Positions 17,097-25,778 of a stretch of 64,000 nt of DNA are shown piece after piece; the first letter of the stretch is position 1, and the number at the start of each line of letters is the position of its first letter. The DNA comes from Ralstonia sp. 25mfcol4.1 (lineage in GTDB: Bacteria > Pseudomonadota > Gammaproteobacteria > Burkholderiales > Burkholderiaceae), in the NCBI RefSeq assembly GCF_900104095.1, contig NZ_FNJO01000005.1, positions 343,432-407,431 on the forward strand, in the 5' to 3' direction. The notes beneath the pieces were generated by a model. It had not been told where the DNA came from. It worked only from the letters and a program-made list of their open reading frames with translations, and searched no databases. The translations under genes and the position numbers were made by a program.

Positions 17097-17251
17097 GTCC
17101 ATTTTTCGGCCATGAATGCGCTCGCATGATTAATGGCGGATTTTTCATTGGTCACAGTAATGAATGCATTTTGAAGGGTGGTGAAAACCCTCTCCCTGCT
17201 TTCGCTTGACTATGTTGGTATATCACATACCTTGTATCTGTCGCGTTTCGG

Positions 17252-17324
17252 ATTACGCGAACATTACGCCGGACATTACATATTTGTAATCCGACATCGC
17301 CGTCGAACATTACAAACCTGTAAT
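17252..17324. promoter_or_regulatory. ATTAC-N6-GTAAT operator-like repeats
   Basis: Two inverted repeats of the same form, ATTAC-N6-GTAAT, lie at 17275-17290 and 17309-17324 (centres 34 bp apart). Two further ATTAC half-sites lie at 17252 and 17263. They sit 310-380 bp upstream of the transporter gene and probably bind a dimeric regulator that controls it. The regulator is not recognisable in the window. Confidence 0.5.
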
Positions 17325-17533
17325 TCATTCGGGGATTTTTGATATCGAGGAGATTTCAGATGCAAAACGAATAGCCGGTCGATGAATTGCCTGGAAACCA
17401 AGGCTGGACAAGGGTTTCGGCGCGCACTCGGTACCAACTCGTGGTTTGAGCAATGGCGGTCCTGCGCAAATGGGTTTCACACGCGAAACCGGAAGACCAA
17501 AACAACAAGAACGATGACACAGGAGACACGCAA

Positions 17534-17635
17534 ATGCAGGCGACCATATTACGGTTCGGGCGCACGGTGCCCGTGTATCGAACCGCATCCCCACACATTG
17601 CAGACCACACCACGACAACAGGGAGCGCGCAATGA
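17534..17635 (+). CDS. Small upstream ORF coupled to the transporter
   Basis: A 33-codon ORF preceded by AGGAG (17521-17525). Its TGA at 17633-17635 overlaps the transporter ATG at 17632, the classical ATGA coupling. The peptide is MQATILRFGRTVPVYRTASP followed by 13 more residues; it has no signal or membrane segment. It may only serve to couple translation. No homologue recognised. Confidence 0.4.
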   Translation: MQATILRFGRTVPVYRTASPHIADHTTTTGSAQ

Positions 17636-18948
17636 CTCACGCACCGACCGGGGCCCTGCGCCCCAATCCACAGGTTTCCGACAGCAAACGCTGGTTCCAG
17701 TTGCTGGTTGGCGTAGTCTGCATGATCGCTACGGCGAATATCCAGTACGCTTGGACGCTGTTTGTGCCGGAAATCCAGGACACCTTTGGCTGGTCCCGCG
17801 CCAATATCCAGATTGCCTTTACGATTTTCGTGCTGGTACAGACCTGGCTGGCACCGATCGAGGGGTATTTCATCGATAAATTCGGACCACGCCTGATGGT
17901 GGCGTTTGGCGCGCTTTTCATCGGCCTGGCCTGGGTGATCAATTCTCAGGCCACCACGCTGATGGGCTTCTACGTCGGCGCCGCCGTGGGCGGGCTGGGG
18001 GTGGGTTCGATCTACGCCACTTGTATCAATAATGCGATCAAGTGGTTCCCGGACCGTCGCGGGCTGGCCGTGGGCCTGACGGCGGGCGGCTACGGTGCCG
18101 GGTCGGCGGCCACCATCCTGCCGATCGCCGCGATGATCGAATCGCAGGGCTTCCAGCACACGTTCATGTTCTTCGGCATCCTGCAGGGCGCCCTGGCGTT
18201 CATGGCGGCCTGGTTCCTGCGTGCGCCGCAGGCCAACGAGGTGAAGGCATCGAGCAAGATCTACCAGTCCACGCGCGACTACACGCTGCGCGAGGCGCTG
18301 GCCACCAGGCTGTTCTGGCTGATGCTGGTGATGTTCGTGCTGGTGGTCACCGGCGGCATGATGGCCGTGGCGCAGCTGGGCGTGATCGCCAAGGATCTGG
18401 GCGTCAAGGAGTTCAAGGTCGACCTGTACTTCTTCACGATGGCCGCGCTGCCGCTGGCACTGATGCTCGACCGCGTGATGAATGGCATTTCGCGGCCGCT
18501 GTTCGGATGGATCTCGGACAACATCGGGCGAGAGAAGACGATGGTGATCGCGTTCTCGCTGGAAGGTATCGGGATCATCGCGCTGGGCTACTTCGGCAGC
18601 AACCCGTACGCGTTCCTGATCCTGTCGGGCGTGGTGTTCCTGGCGTGGGGCGAGGTCTACTCGCTGTTCTCGGCCCTGGCCGGCGACGCCTTCGGCACCA
18701 AGCACATCGGCAAGATCTACGGCGTGCTCTACACGGCCAAGGGGATTGGCGCGCTGTTCGTGCCGATCGGCAACCTGATGATGGAAGCCACCGGCACGTG
18801 GTCGACGGTGCTCTATACCGTAGCCACCATGGATCTGCTGGCCGCGTTCCTGGCGTTCACGGTACTGAGGCCGGTGTTCGCGAACCATGTGGCAGCATCG
18901 AAACGGGCCTTTGCCGAGGAGCGGGGCGGGACGCAGGTGCCAGCCTGA
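17632..18948 (+). CDS. MFS transporter, oxalate/formate antiporter (OxlT/OFA) family
   Basis: The 438-residue protein has twelve predicted TM segments and the OFA-family start RWFQLLVGVVCMIATANIQYAW (N-terminal TM1), PEIQDTFGWSR between TM1 and TM2, and DKFGPR in the loop 2-3 motif. OFA transporters exchange small carboxylates such as oxalate and formate; substrate here is uncertain since no oxalyl-CoA genes are nearby. GGGAG lies 6 nt before the ATG. The long leader with repeats suggests induction by a specific regulator. Confidence 0.85.
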   Translation: MTHAPTGALRPNPQVSDSKRWFQLLVGVVCMIATANIQYAWTLFVPEIQDTFGWSRANIQIAFTIFVLVQTWLAPIEGYFIDKFGPRLMVAFGALFIGLAWVINSQATTLMGFYVGAAVGGLGVGSIYATCINNAIKWFPDRRGLAVGLTAGGYGAGSAATILPIAAMIESQGFQHTFMFFGILQGALAFMAAWFLRAPQANEVKASSKIYQSTRDYTLREALATRLFWLMLVMFVLVVTGGMMAVAQLGVIAKDLGVKEFKVDLYFFTMAALPLALMLDRVMNGISRPLFGWISDNIGREKTMVIAFSLEGIGIIALGYFGSNPYAFLILSGVVFLAWGEVYSLFSALAGDAFGTKHIGKIYGVLYTAKGIGALFVPIGNLMMEATGTWSTVLYTVATMDLLAAFLAFTVLRPVFANHVAASKRAFAEERGGTQVPA

Positions 18949-18961
18949 CGGACGGTGCAGG

Positions 18962-18993
18962 CCGGGAAGGCGCCACGGCTGGCGTCTTCCCGG
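18962..18993 (+). terminator. Stem-loop after the transporter gene
   Basis: CCGGGAAG (18962-18969) pairs with CTTCCCGG (18986-18993), and the stem continues inward for five more pairs including one G-U, leaving a 6-nt loop. It starts 13 nt after the stop codon. The T-run is missing, so efficiency is uncertain. Confidence 0.45.
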
Positions 18994-19056
18994 TTGCGCG
19001 GCAGCGTCCGGGGCAGGGCGGGACGTCATTACCGCGCCGTGCATCTATAATCCGGC

Positions 19057-20460
19057 ATGACTTCTTCAGCCCCCACCCCATTTGCCACGCTGCCGCTGTC
19101 CGCGGCCATGCAGGCGACGCTTGCCCAGCTTGGCTACGACGCCATGACGCCGATCCAGGCTGCCAGCCTGCCGCTCGCGCTGGCTGGCCACGACCTGATC
19201 GCCCAGGCGCGTACCGGAAGCGGCAAGACCGCCGCTTTCGGGCTTGCCCTGCTGCACCGGCTGGACCCGCGTTCCTTCGACGTCCAGGCGCTGGTGCTTT
19301 GCCCGACGCGCGAACTGGCCGACCAGGTCACCCAGGAAATCCGTCGCCTGGCCCGCGCCGAGGACAACGTCAAGGTGCTGACGCTCTGCGGGGGATCGCC
19401 GATCCGCCCGCAGGTGGAAAGCCTGGTGCACGGCGCCCACGTGATTGTCGGCACGCCGGGCCGGATCATCGACCACCTTGATCGCGGCAGCCTGAATCTC
19501 GACACGATCAACACGCTGGTGCTCGATGAGGCCGACCGCATGCTCGACATGGGCTTTCATGACGACATCGCGTTCATCGCCAGCCACGCACCGAAGAACC
19601 GGCAGACGCTGCTGTTCTCGGCCACGTATCCGGACGCCATCGACAAGCTCGCCCATCGCTTTCTGCGCCAGCCGAAGACGGTGAAGGTAGCGGAGTCGCA
19701 CGACGCCGGCACCATCACGCAGCGGTTTTACGAAGTGGAGAATGGCGAGCGGCTCAACGCCGTTGGCCTGTTGCTCGACCATTTCCGCCCGGCCACCACG
19801 CTTGCGTTCTGCAATACGAAGGCACGTTGCCGCGATCTGGCCGATTTGCTACACGCGCAGGGTTACGCCGCGCTTGAGCTGCATGGCGACCTGGACCAGC
19901 GCGAGCGCGATCAGGTGCTGGTGCAGTTTGCCAACCGGAGCTGCTCGGTGCTGGTGGCCACCGATGTGGCCGCGCGCGGGCTCGACATCGCGCAACTGGA
20001 GGCCGTGATCAACGTGGACGTCACGCCGGACCCCGAGGTGCACGTGCACCGGGTGGGCCGCACCGGGCGTGCCGGCGAGGCCGGCATGGCATTCAGCCTG
20101 GTCAGCCTCGACGAAATGGGCCGCGTGGGCAATATCGAACAGCATCAGGGCGGCGAGTTCGAGTGGCATCCGCTGACCGAGCTGACGCCTTCAGGCGGCG
20201 GACGCCTGCTGCCGCCGATGGTCACGCTGCAGATGCTGGGCGGCCGCAAGGAGAAGATCCGCGCCGGCGATATCCTGGGCGCGCTGACCGGCGAGGCCGG
20301 CTTCACGAAGGAGCAGGTCGGCAAGATCAGCGTGATGGAGATGTCGACCTACATCGCCGTGGACCGCGCCATCGGCCGCGAGGCGGTCAAGCGGCTCAAC
20401 GATGGCAAGGTCAAGGGCCGCAAGGTGAAGGTCAGGATGCTGACCACCGGCCAGCGTTAA
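19057..20460 (+). CDS. dbpA: ATP-dependent RNA helicase DbpA
   Basis: The 467-residue DEAD-box helicase shows all core motifs: TPIQ, ARTGSGKT (Walker A), PTREL, TPGR, DEAD in VLDEADRML, SAT, and HRVGRTGRAG. The C-terminal domain (about residues 390-467) begins around KIRAGDILGALTGEAGF, the DbpA RNA-recognition domain that targets hairpin 92 of 23S rRNA. It acts late in 50S subunit assembly. Length matches the family (about 460). A monocistronic gene. Confidence 0.95.
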   Translation: MTSSAPTPFATLPLSAAMQATLAQLGYDAMTPIQAASLPLALAGHDLIAQARTGSGKTAAFGLALLHRLDPRSFDVQALVLCPTRELADQVTQEIRRLARAEDNVKVLTLCGGSPIRPQVESLVHGAHVIVGTPGRIIDHLDRGSLNLDTINTLVLDEADRMLDMGFHDDIAFIASHAPKNRQTLLFSATYPDAIDKLAHRFLRQPKTVKVAESHDAGTITQRFYEVENGERLNAVGLLLDHFRPATTLAFCNTKARCRDLADLLHAQGYAALELHGDLDQRERDQVLVQFANRSCSVLVATDVAARGLDIAQLEAVINVDVTPDPEVHVHRVGRTGRAGEAGMAFSLVSLDEMGRVGNIEQHQGGEFEWHPLTELTPSGGGRLLPPMVTLQMLGGRKEKIRAGDILGALTGEAGFTKEQVGKISVMEMSTYIAVDRAIGREAVKRLNDGKVKGRKVKVRMLTTGQR

Positions 20461-20500
20461 GCCATTCCCGCTGCCAAGCCGGCCCGCCCGGGGCCGACGA

Positions 20501-20529
20501 AAAAAACCACGTCCAACCAGACGTGGTTT
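20501..20529 (-). terminator. Rho-independent terminator of the autotransporter gene
   Basis: AAACCACGT (20504-20512) and ACGTGGTTT (20521-20529) form a perfect 9-bp stem with an 8-nt loop. Read on the minus strand the hairpin runs into a T-tract (complement of the A's from 20500), so it terminates the minus-strand autotransporter transcript. It lies 50-75 bp beyond that gene's stop and may also stop dbpA transcripts. Confidence 0.75.
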
Positions 20530-20578
20530 GCAGTGCTACCGCCGCGGCCGATGGCGCGCGGCGCATTCCCCGTGCGGC

Positions 20579-23482
20579 TTACCAGCGATAGCGCACGCCC
20601 AGCTTGGCGCCGATCGCATTGCTGTCGCCGAAGTTCTGCACGCTGGTGCGCGCCAGCAGTTCGCCGTAGACCGTGTAGCGGTCATCGTTCCAGTTCATCG
20701 ACGCACCGATGCCCAGGCCCGCCCACAGCGCCTGTTCCTTGCTGACCACGCTGATGTCGGCCACGCGTGCCGACGTACCGTGCAGGAAGTCGTAGTACAG
20801 GTTCGTGATGCCGTACACGTGCGAGCGGCTGGTCTTGCCGTTGGCGGCTGTCCATTTCGTTTCATGATCGAGCGACACGCCCAGGCGCGAGACCAGGCTG
20901 TTGCCGTTGTCACGCGACACATTGGCGCCGTACTGGTCCGTGAACGCGTCGAAGCGCACCTGCGACCAGGCCAGCTGGGCCTGCGGCGTGATCGACCAGT
21001 CGCCGCCCAAGGCGAGCTGGTGGCCGGCTTCCACGCTGGTGGCCACGCCGCTGCCGCGATTGCCGTTGGCGAGCTTGGTGGCCAGCGTCGACGAGCGGAG
21101 GTCCGTGTCGTACCAGGTCAGCGTGGCGCGCGCATCGACATACGAGCCGTTGTTGCCGTACCACGTCGCCGTTCCGCCAAAACCGTAGCCCGTGGCATCG
21201 ATCGCGCCGTTGCCGAACATCGACGAGACACTGGCGTTGGCAATGCCGTAGTGGAAGGTCGGTCCGACGACCAGCGTACCGCTCTGGTTCTGGATGACCG
21301 GCGCATCCACGCCGCCTTCGAACTTCCACATGCGCACGTTGTAGCTGGCACTGGTGGTGCTGGTGGACGGGTCGATATGGGTGTTCGAGCCTTCCACACG
21401 CGCCCAGGCGCCACGGCCGATGATCGGCTTGCCGGCTTCCTGCTCGGCCTGCACCGAAGCATTGGACGACCACGCGCGGTTGCCCACGCGCTGCTGCAGC
21501 GTGCCCAGTTCGTTGAAGCGTTGCAGCACGCTCGAATAGGCTTCGTACACGGGGACGGTCGGGGCCAGCAGCGGCCCGGCGGCGGCTGCAGCCGGTGCGC
21601 CAACGACGGCCGGGTCCAGCAGCGACGAGCGCAGGTACCAGCCGCCATCGTCGGGCGTGGACACGCCATTCTTGAACAGCCGATAGCCGTAAGCGCCGGC
21701 CACCACGGCCGGTTGGCCCTGGAACGTGTAGTCGCCGGCCAGCGTGAAGGCGCCGTTCGACGCGCCTTGCACGTCGATGACCTTGATGCCCTCGGAGGTC
21801 AGTGCGCCAGCGCCGCCAACGTTGACCACCCGCACCTGGCTGGCGCCCGACGTATCGCCCGTGACCACCAGGCGGCCGGTGGCCGATGCATCGCCACCCA
21901 GCGCCGTGTTCACCCGCACGGCGCCGCCGTTGCCGATGTAGTTGCCGGCGATGGTCAGCACGCCCGAACCGCCGCCCGGTGCGACCGTGCCGCTATTGGT
22001 GACATTGCCGAATACCGTGCCGGTGCCGGACAGCGTACCGGCCGCGTTCACCGTCACCGGGCTCGTGATCGAGCCATCGACGGCCAGCGTGCCGAGGTTG
22101 ACCGTGGTCGGGCCGGCATAAGTCTGGGCGGTATTGAATACCGTGGTGCCGGTACCGTTCTGCGCCACACCGCCGGCACCCGTGATGGCGTTGCCGAAGG
22201 TGTAGGTGTCCGAACGGTTGAACGCCAGCGTGGCGCCGCTGTTGACCACGACGCTGCTGGCCAGGCTGCCGCTGGCGCCCCCGTTGCCGATCTGCAGCGT
22301 GCCTTCGTTGACCGTCCACGGCGTGGTGACGGTGCCGGCGCCGATCAGCGACCAGGTGCTGGCGCCCGCTTTTTCGAACTTGTCGAAGTTGCGGTACTGC
22401 GCGGTGTCGCCGATAGTCGAGACGTCGAACACGCTGTTGGAGGCACCGCCCAGGCGGAAGGTGTCGTTGGTGCCGGCACCGGCGACGACATTGCCGACGA
22501 TGTTCGAGCCGGCCTGCAGTTCGAGCGTCGAGTTACTGGCTGCAGTCGCACCGAATTCGATGGCGTTTGCGTAGCCGTTACCGGCGCGGATGGTGCCGGA
22601 ATTGGTGATTGTGAGTTGTGCGTTCTGTTGCACGTTGAGCGCGGAATTACCGACGCCGCCTTCGAGGAGGCCCGAGTTTTCGATGGCGATCGTACCCGAC
22701 GAGATCCGAATCGCACGGCCGCCGCCCGTGCCGCCGCTCAGATCGGCGCCCCCACGAATCGTGCCCTGGTTGACCAGCAAGCCGCCGGTGGAAACAGAAA
22801 AGGCCACGCCCGACCCGGCCATGCCGCCAAAGCCATCGCCACCGACGATCAGGCCGGAGGCCCCGTTCACCAGGCGGGCGCCAGTGGCCAGCGAGACCCC
22901 GGCGCTCAGTCCGTTGGTGGCTGCGCTGAATGCGGTCGCACCGCCGCCCTTGATGGATCCGTTGTTGATGAGCGTCATGCCGGAGCCGTTGACGGAAATC
23001 CCCACGCCGCCGCCCGTGCCGGCAGTCGTTGAACCGCCCCCCTTTGCAGCGCCATTGAAGACAGCTTGCGCGCCCGGACCCAGCAGCGTCAGGCCAATGC
23101 CGCCAGCGGCGGCAGTCCCGCCGAGGTACGTCCCGTTGAATGTCCGGGGCGATGCTGCAGTGAACGTGAACCCGGCGGTGCCCGTATTTCGGATCAGCGC
23201 AAAGCCCTGCGTATCGAAGGTGACCGGTTTGACGGGCGAATTAAAAGTCGAAGTGCCGGGCGAAGTGACGGTGATGTCCGCAGTGAAGCGGATTGTCGCC
23301 GACGGATCGCCGTCGGTCATGGCAGCCCCGAGTGCCGCCCGCAGTTCGGCCTCGGTGCCCACCAGGTATTCGGCCGCCGAGGCGCTCACCGGGAACAGCA
23401 GGGCGACAGCCAGGGTGATGGAGGACGCTTGCGGCGCGCGCACGCGTGCCTGCCGCATTCCACGACAAAAGTTTGCTTGCAT
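20579..23482 (-). CDS. Type Va autotransporter with beta-helix passenger
   Basis: The 967-residue protein has an N-terminal signal sequence of about 36 residues ending FPVSASA, a passenger of roughly 620 residues rich in Gly, Thr, Asn and Ser with autotransporter-associated beta-strand repeats (for example NGTGTTVFNTAQTYAGPTTV), and a C-terminal beta-barrel of about 280 residues ending GVRYRW, with the terminal aromatic residue required for barrel insertion. No protease or lipase catalytic motif was seen in the passenger, so an adhesin-like surface role is most likely. It is a single-gene unit with its own terminator. Met9 is an alternative start. Confidence 0.88.
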   Translation of the reverse strand: MQANFCRGMRQARVRAPQASSITLAVALLFPVSASAAEYLVGTEAELRAALGAAMTDGDPSATIRFTADITVTSPGTSTFNSPVKPVTFDTQGFALIRNTGTAGFTFTAASPRTFNGTYLGGTAAAGGIGLTLLGPGAQAVFNGAAKGGGSTTAGTGGGVGISVNGSGMTLINNGSIKGGGATAFSAATNGLSAGVSLATGARLVNGASGLIVGGDGFGGMAGSGVAFSVSTGGLLVNQGTIRGGADLSGGTGGGRAIRISSGTIAIENSGLLEGGVGNSALNVQQNAQLTITNSGTIRAGNGYANAIEFGATAASNSTLELQAGSNIVGNVVAGAGTNDTFRLGGASNSVFDVSTIGDTAQYRNFDKFEKAGASTWSLIGAGTVTTPWTVNEGTLQIGNGGASGSLASSVVVNSGATLAFNRSDTYTFGNAITGAGGVAQNGTGTTVFNTAQTYAGPTTVNLGTLAVDGSITSPVTVNAAGTLSGTGTVFGNVTNSGTVAPGGGSGVLTIAGNYIGNGGAVRVNTALGGDASATGRLVVTGDTSGASQVRVVNVGGAGALTSEGIKVIDVQGASNGAFTLAGDYTFQGQPAVVAGAYGYRLFKNGVSTPDDGGWYLRSSLLDPAVVGAPAAAAAGPLLAPTVPVYEAYSSVLQRFNELGTLQQRVGNRAWSSNASVQAEQEAGKPIIGRGAWARVEGSNTHIDPSTSTTSASYNVRMWKFEGGVDAPVIQNQSGTLVVGPTFHYGIANASVSSMFGNGAIDATGYGFGGTATWYGNNGSYVDARATLTWYDTDLRSSTLATKLANGNRGSGVATSVEAGHQLALGGDWSITPQAQLAWSQVRFDAFTDQYGANVSRDNGNSLVSRLGVSLDHETKWTAANGKTSRSHVYGITNLYYDFLHGTSARVADISVVSKEQALWAGLGIGASMNWNDDRYTVYGELLARTSVQNFGDSNAIGAKLGVRYRW

Positions 23483-23718
23483 TGAACTACCCCATTCCGT
23501 TTGTTTTATTTTGGATACAACGTGAAGCGGGGCTGATGGTAGATCAATATGTGATTCTTTGTATCGTCAACGAATTGGGGTGTCGCGAGGCTGCGACGTC
23601 ACGTCGAGAGCGTTCACAAATGAGTTGCTAACCGCACCGGGACGGTCTAACGCAGAGGCTTTAACTTGGCATTCTGCCTGTCGGAATAGGGGCGCGAGCG
23701 CCTTTCCGCCCGTACCTG

Positions 23719-23752
23719 ATGGACGCAATGGACGCAATGGGCGCAATGGCGC
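23719..23752. repeat. Short tandem repeat, 9-bp unit
   Basis: Three consecutive copies of ATGGACGCA (third with one mismatch, ATGGGCGCA) and a partial fourth. It lies in the 316-bp gap between the autotransporter start and the end of shc, beside the large hairpin. The rest of that gap has no gene. Confidence 0.7.
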
Positions 23753-23758
23753 TCACCA

Positions 23759-23794
23759 CATGAAGAAGGGGCGCCTTGGCGCCCCTTCTTCATG
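23759..23794. terminator. Perfect 17-bp hairpin after shc
   Basis: CATGAAGAAGGGGCGCC (23759-23775) and its exact complement (23778-23794) are separated by only two bases. The shc stop lies at 23799, so this is probably the shc terminator on the minus strand. The A-rich and T-rich stem ends let it work in both directions. Confidence 0.6.
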
Positions 23795-23798
23795 AACC

Positions 23799-25778
23799 TC
23801 AAGCCAGTTCCTGCTCCGGAACCGACTCGACCTGTCTGGCCGCAGGCTGCCGGCTCGCGGTCAGCCGCCGGTAGCGCCCCAGCGCCCACAGCGGAAAGTA
23901 CGCGGTATAGCCGTGGTACTTCAGATGGAAGATGCGCGGGAAGCCGGGTGCATTGTGATAAGGATGGGTCCAGAAGCCGTCCTGGCCCTGTGCGCCCACC
24001 AGCCAGGCCACGCCGCGCCTGACCGAATCCGATTCGTGCTCGCCCAGCGCCAACTGGCCCAGCAGCGCCCACGCCGTATGCTCGGCGGTGCTGCCCGCGT
24101 CGTGCGTGCCTGCCAGTTCGGGGTGCAGATAGCTGTCGTTGGTCTCGCCCCAGCCGCCATCGGCGTTCTGTTTGCCGCGCAGCCAGTCCACCGCGCGCCG
24201 CATCATCGGCAGCTTGCGGTCCACGCCGGCCAGCGCCAGGCCGGCCAGCACGCTCCACGTGCCATAGATATAGTTGGTGCCCCAGCGGCCCCACCAGCTG
24301 CCGTCGGCCTGCTGCGTCTGGCGCAGATACCCGATGCAGCGTTCACGCGAGCTGGCGTCCTGCGGGCGGTTGGTTACGCCCATGGCCAGCAGCATGCGCC
24401 CGGACACGTCTTCGGTGGGCGGGTCGAGCAGGGCGCCATGATCGGCGAACGGAATCGCGTTCAGGTAGTCGCGGTCGCAGTTGGCGTCGAACGCGCCGAA
24501 GCCGCCGTTCTTCGACTGCAGCCCGATCGCCCAGTCCAGCGCGCGCTCCACGTGCGGCCGGAAGCGCTCGGCCTGACCCGTGCGCTTGCCGTGTGCGTGC
24601 AGCATGGCCAGGACCACGGCGGTGTCGTCGATGTCCGGGTAGTACGGGTTCTCGTACTGGAACGCCCAGCCGCCCGGCGGCGTGCCGGGCGCGGCGTTGT
24701 GCTGCCAGTCGCCCACCAGATCCAGCACCTGGCGTTCGGTCATCCATTCGTAGCCGCGCGCGATGGCGGCCTTCGATTGCTCGGTGACTGGCGCCTGCTC
24801 CAGTGCCATCAGGCTCCAGGCGGTATCCCATACCGGCGACAGGCAGGGCTGGCAGTACGAGATGCCGTCGTCGCGGTGGACGATCAGCTTTTTCAGCGCG
24901 TCCATGCAGTCGCGGCGCATCGGATGGTCCTTGGCATAGCCCATCAGCACCATCATCTCGTAGGCGTAGACCATCGGCGGGAAGATGCCGCCGAAGCCGT
25001 CCTCGCCGTTCATCCGCTCTTCGCTCCACTGCACGGCGCGCTGGATGGCCTTGCGGCGCAGCGCGCGCGGGATCAGCGGCTCCACATGGCGTACCACGCG
25101 GTCGAGCTTCAGGAACAGGCCCTGCAGGCCGGGTTTGCGCGGAAAGTACTCGGTCTCCAGTTCGGGCGGCGTCACGAACAGTTCCTGCACGTGGATGCCG
25201 AGCGGATTCTTCGCCTGCGCGCGCATCGAGCACAGCACCAGCAGCGGCACCATGGTCGTGCGGGCCCAGTAGGCCACCTTGTCCATGTGGATCGGCGCCC
25301 AGCGCGGGAACAGCACGAATTCCACCGGCATGAACGGCGTGGCGCGCCACGGCACCTCGCCAAACGTGGCCAGCAGGATGCGCGTGAACACGTTTGACCG
25401 GGCCGCGCCACCGCGCGCCAGGATGGCATCGCGGGCGCGCACCATGTGCGGGGCGTCGGGCGAATCGCCGGCGGCCTTCAGCGCGAAGTACGCCTTGACG
25501 CTGCACGACACGTCGAGATCGCCGCCGTAGTACAGGTCCCAGGCGCCGTGCCGGTCCAGCCGCTGCAGCGCGCGCAGGTACTTCGCCATGCGAGCCTGCA
25601 GCGCGGTGTCGATCTCGTCGACAAAATGCATCATCAGGATGTATTCGGCCGTAATCGTGGCGTCGGATTCGAGTTCGAAACACCAGTGGCCGTCGGGGTG
25701 CTGCTTGTTGAGCAGGGCGTCGCGCGCACGGGCCAGGACGGCATCGATATCGGATGCCGGAATATCTTGTGGAGTCAT
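23799..25778 (-). CDS. shc: Squalene-hopene cyclase
   Basis: The 659-residue protein is of family length. The catalytic Asp motif DIDD is at residues 382-385 (DXDD, protonates squalene), and several QW repeats are visible (for example QQADGSWWGRWG and GKQNADGGWGE). It is a monotopic inner-membrane enzyme that makes hopene and diplopterol, which strengthen the envelope. Its ATG overlaps the stop of the tetR gene, so the two are one operon. No other hopanoid (hpn) gene is next to it. Confidence 0.95.
   Translation of the reverse strand: MTPQDIPASDIDAVLARARDALLNKQHPDGHWCFELESDATITAEYILMMHFVDEIDTALQARMAKYLRALQRLDRHGAWDLYYGGDLDVSCSVKAYFALKAAGDSPDAPHMVRARDAILARGGAARSNVFTRILLATFGEVPWRATPFMPVEFVLFPRWAPIHMDKVAYWARTTMVPLLVLCSMRAQAKNPLGIHVQELFVTPPELETEYFPRKPGLQGLFLKLDRVVRHVEPLIPRALRRKAIQRAVQWSEERMNGEDGFGGIFPPMVYAYEMMVLMGYAKDHPMRRDCMDALKKLIVHRDDGISYCQPCLSPVWDTAWSLMALEQAPVTEQSKAAIARGYEWMTERQVLDLVGDWQHNAAPGTPPGGWAFQYENPYYPDIDDTAVVLAMLHAHGKRTGQAERFRPHVERALDWAIGLQSKNGGFGAFDANCDRDYLNAIPFADHGALLDPPTEDVSGRMLLAMGVTNRPQDASSRERCIGYLRQTQQADGSWWGRWGTNYIYGTWSVLAGLALAGVDRKLPMMRRAVDWLRGKQNADGGWGETNDSYLHPELAGTHDAGSTAEHTAWALLGQLALGEHESDSVRRGVAWLVGAQGQDGFWTHPYHNAPGFPRIFHLKYHGYTAYFPLWALGRYRRLTASRQPAARQVESVPEQELA

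Larger units (their letters stand above)
16730..17533. other. Long intergenic region with regulatory elements
   Basis: About 800 bp without a confident protein gene. It holds the Fur box, a terminator that may end a small RNA (17065-17096), a cluster of ATTAC half-sites (17252-17324), a TTGACT -35-like element at 17206-17211, the inverted repeat GGTAT-ATCAC-ATACC just after it, and a 4-codon ORF behind a strong Shine-Dalgarno at 17360-17374. Its base composition is clearly more AT-rich than the surroundings. Confidence 0.6.

Noticed and set aside
17453..17635. Longer 60-codon version of the small ORF before the transporter
   Set aside because: The first ATG has no ribosome binding site; the internal ATG at 17534 has AGGAG, so only the shorter form is kept.
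20528..23032. 834-codon plus-strand frame over the autotransporter
   Set aside because: The minus-strand frame has a signal peptide, repeats and a beta-barrel; the plus frame has none.
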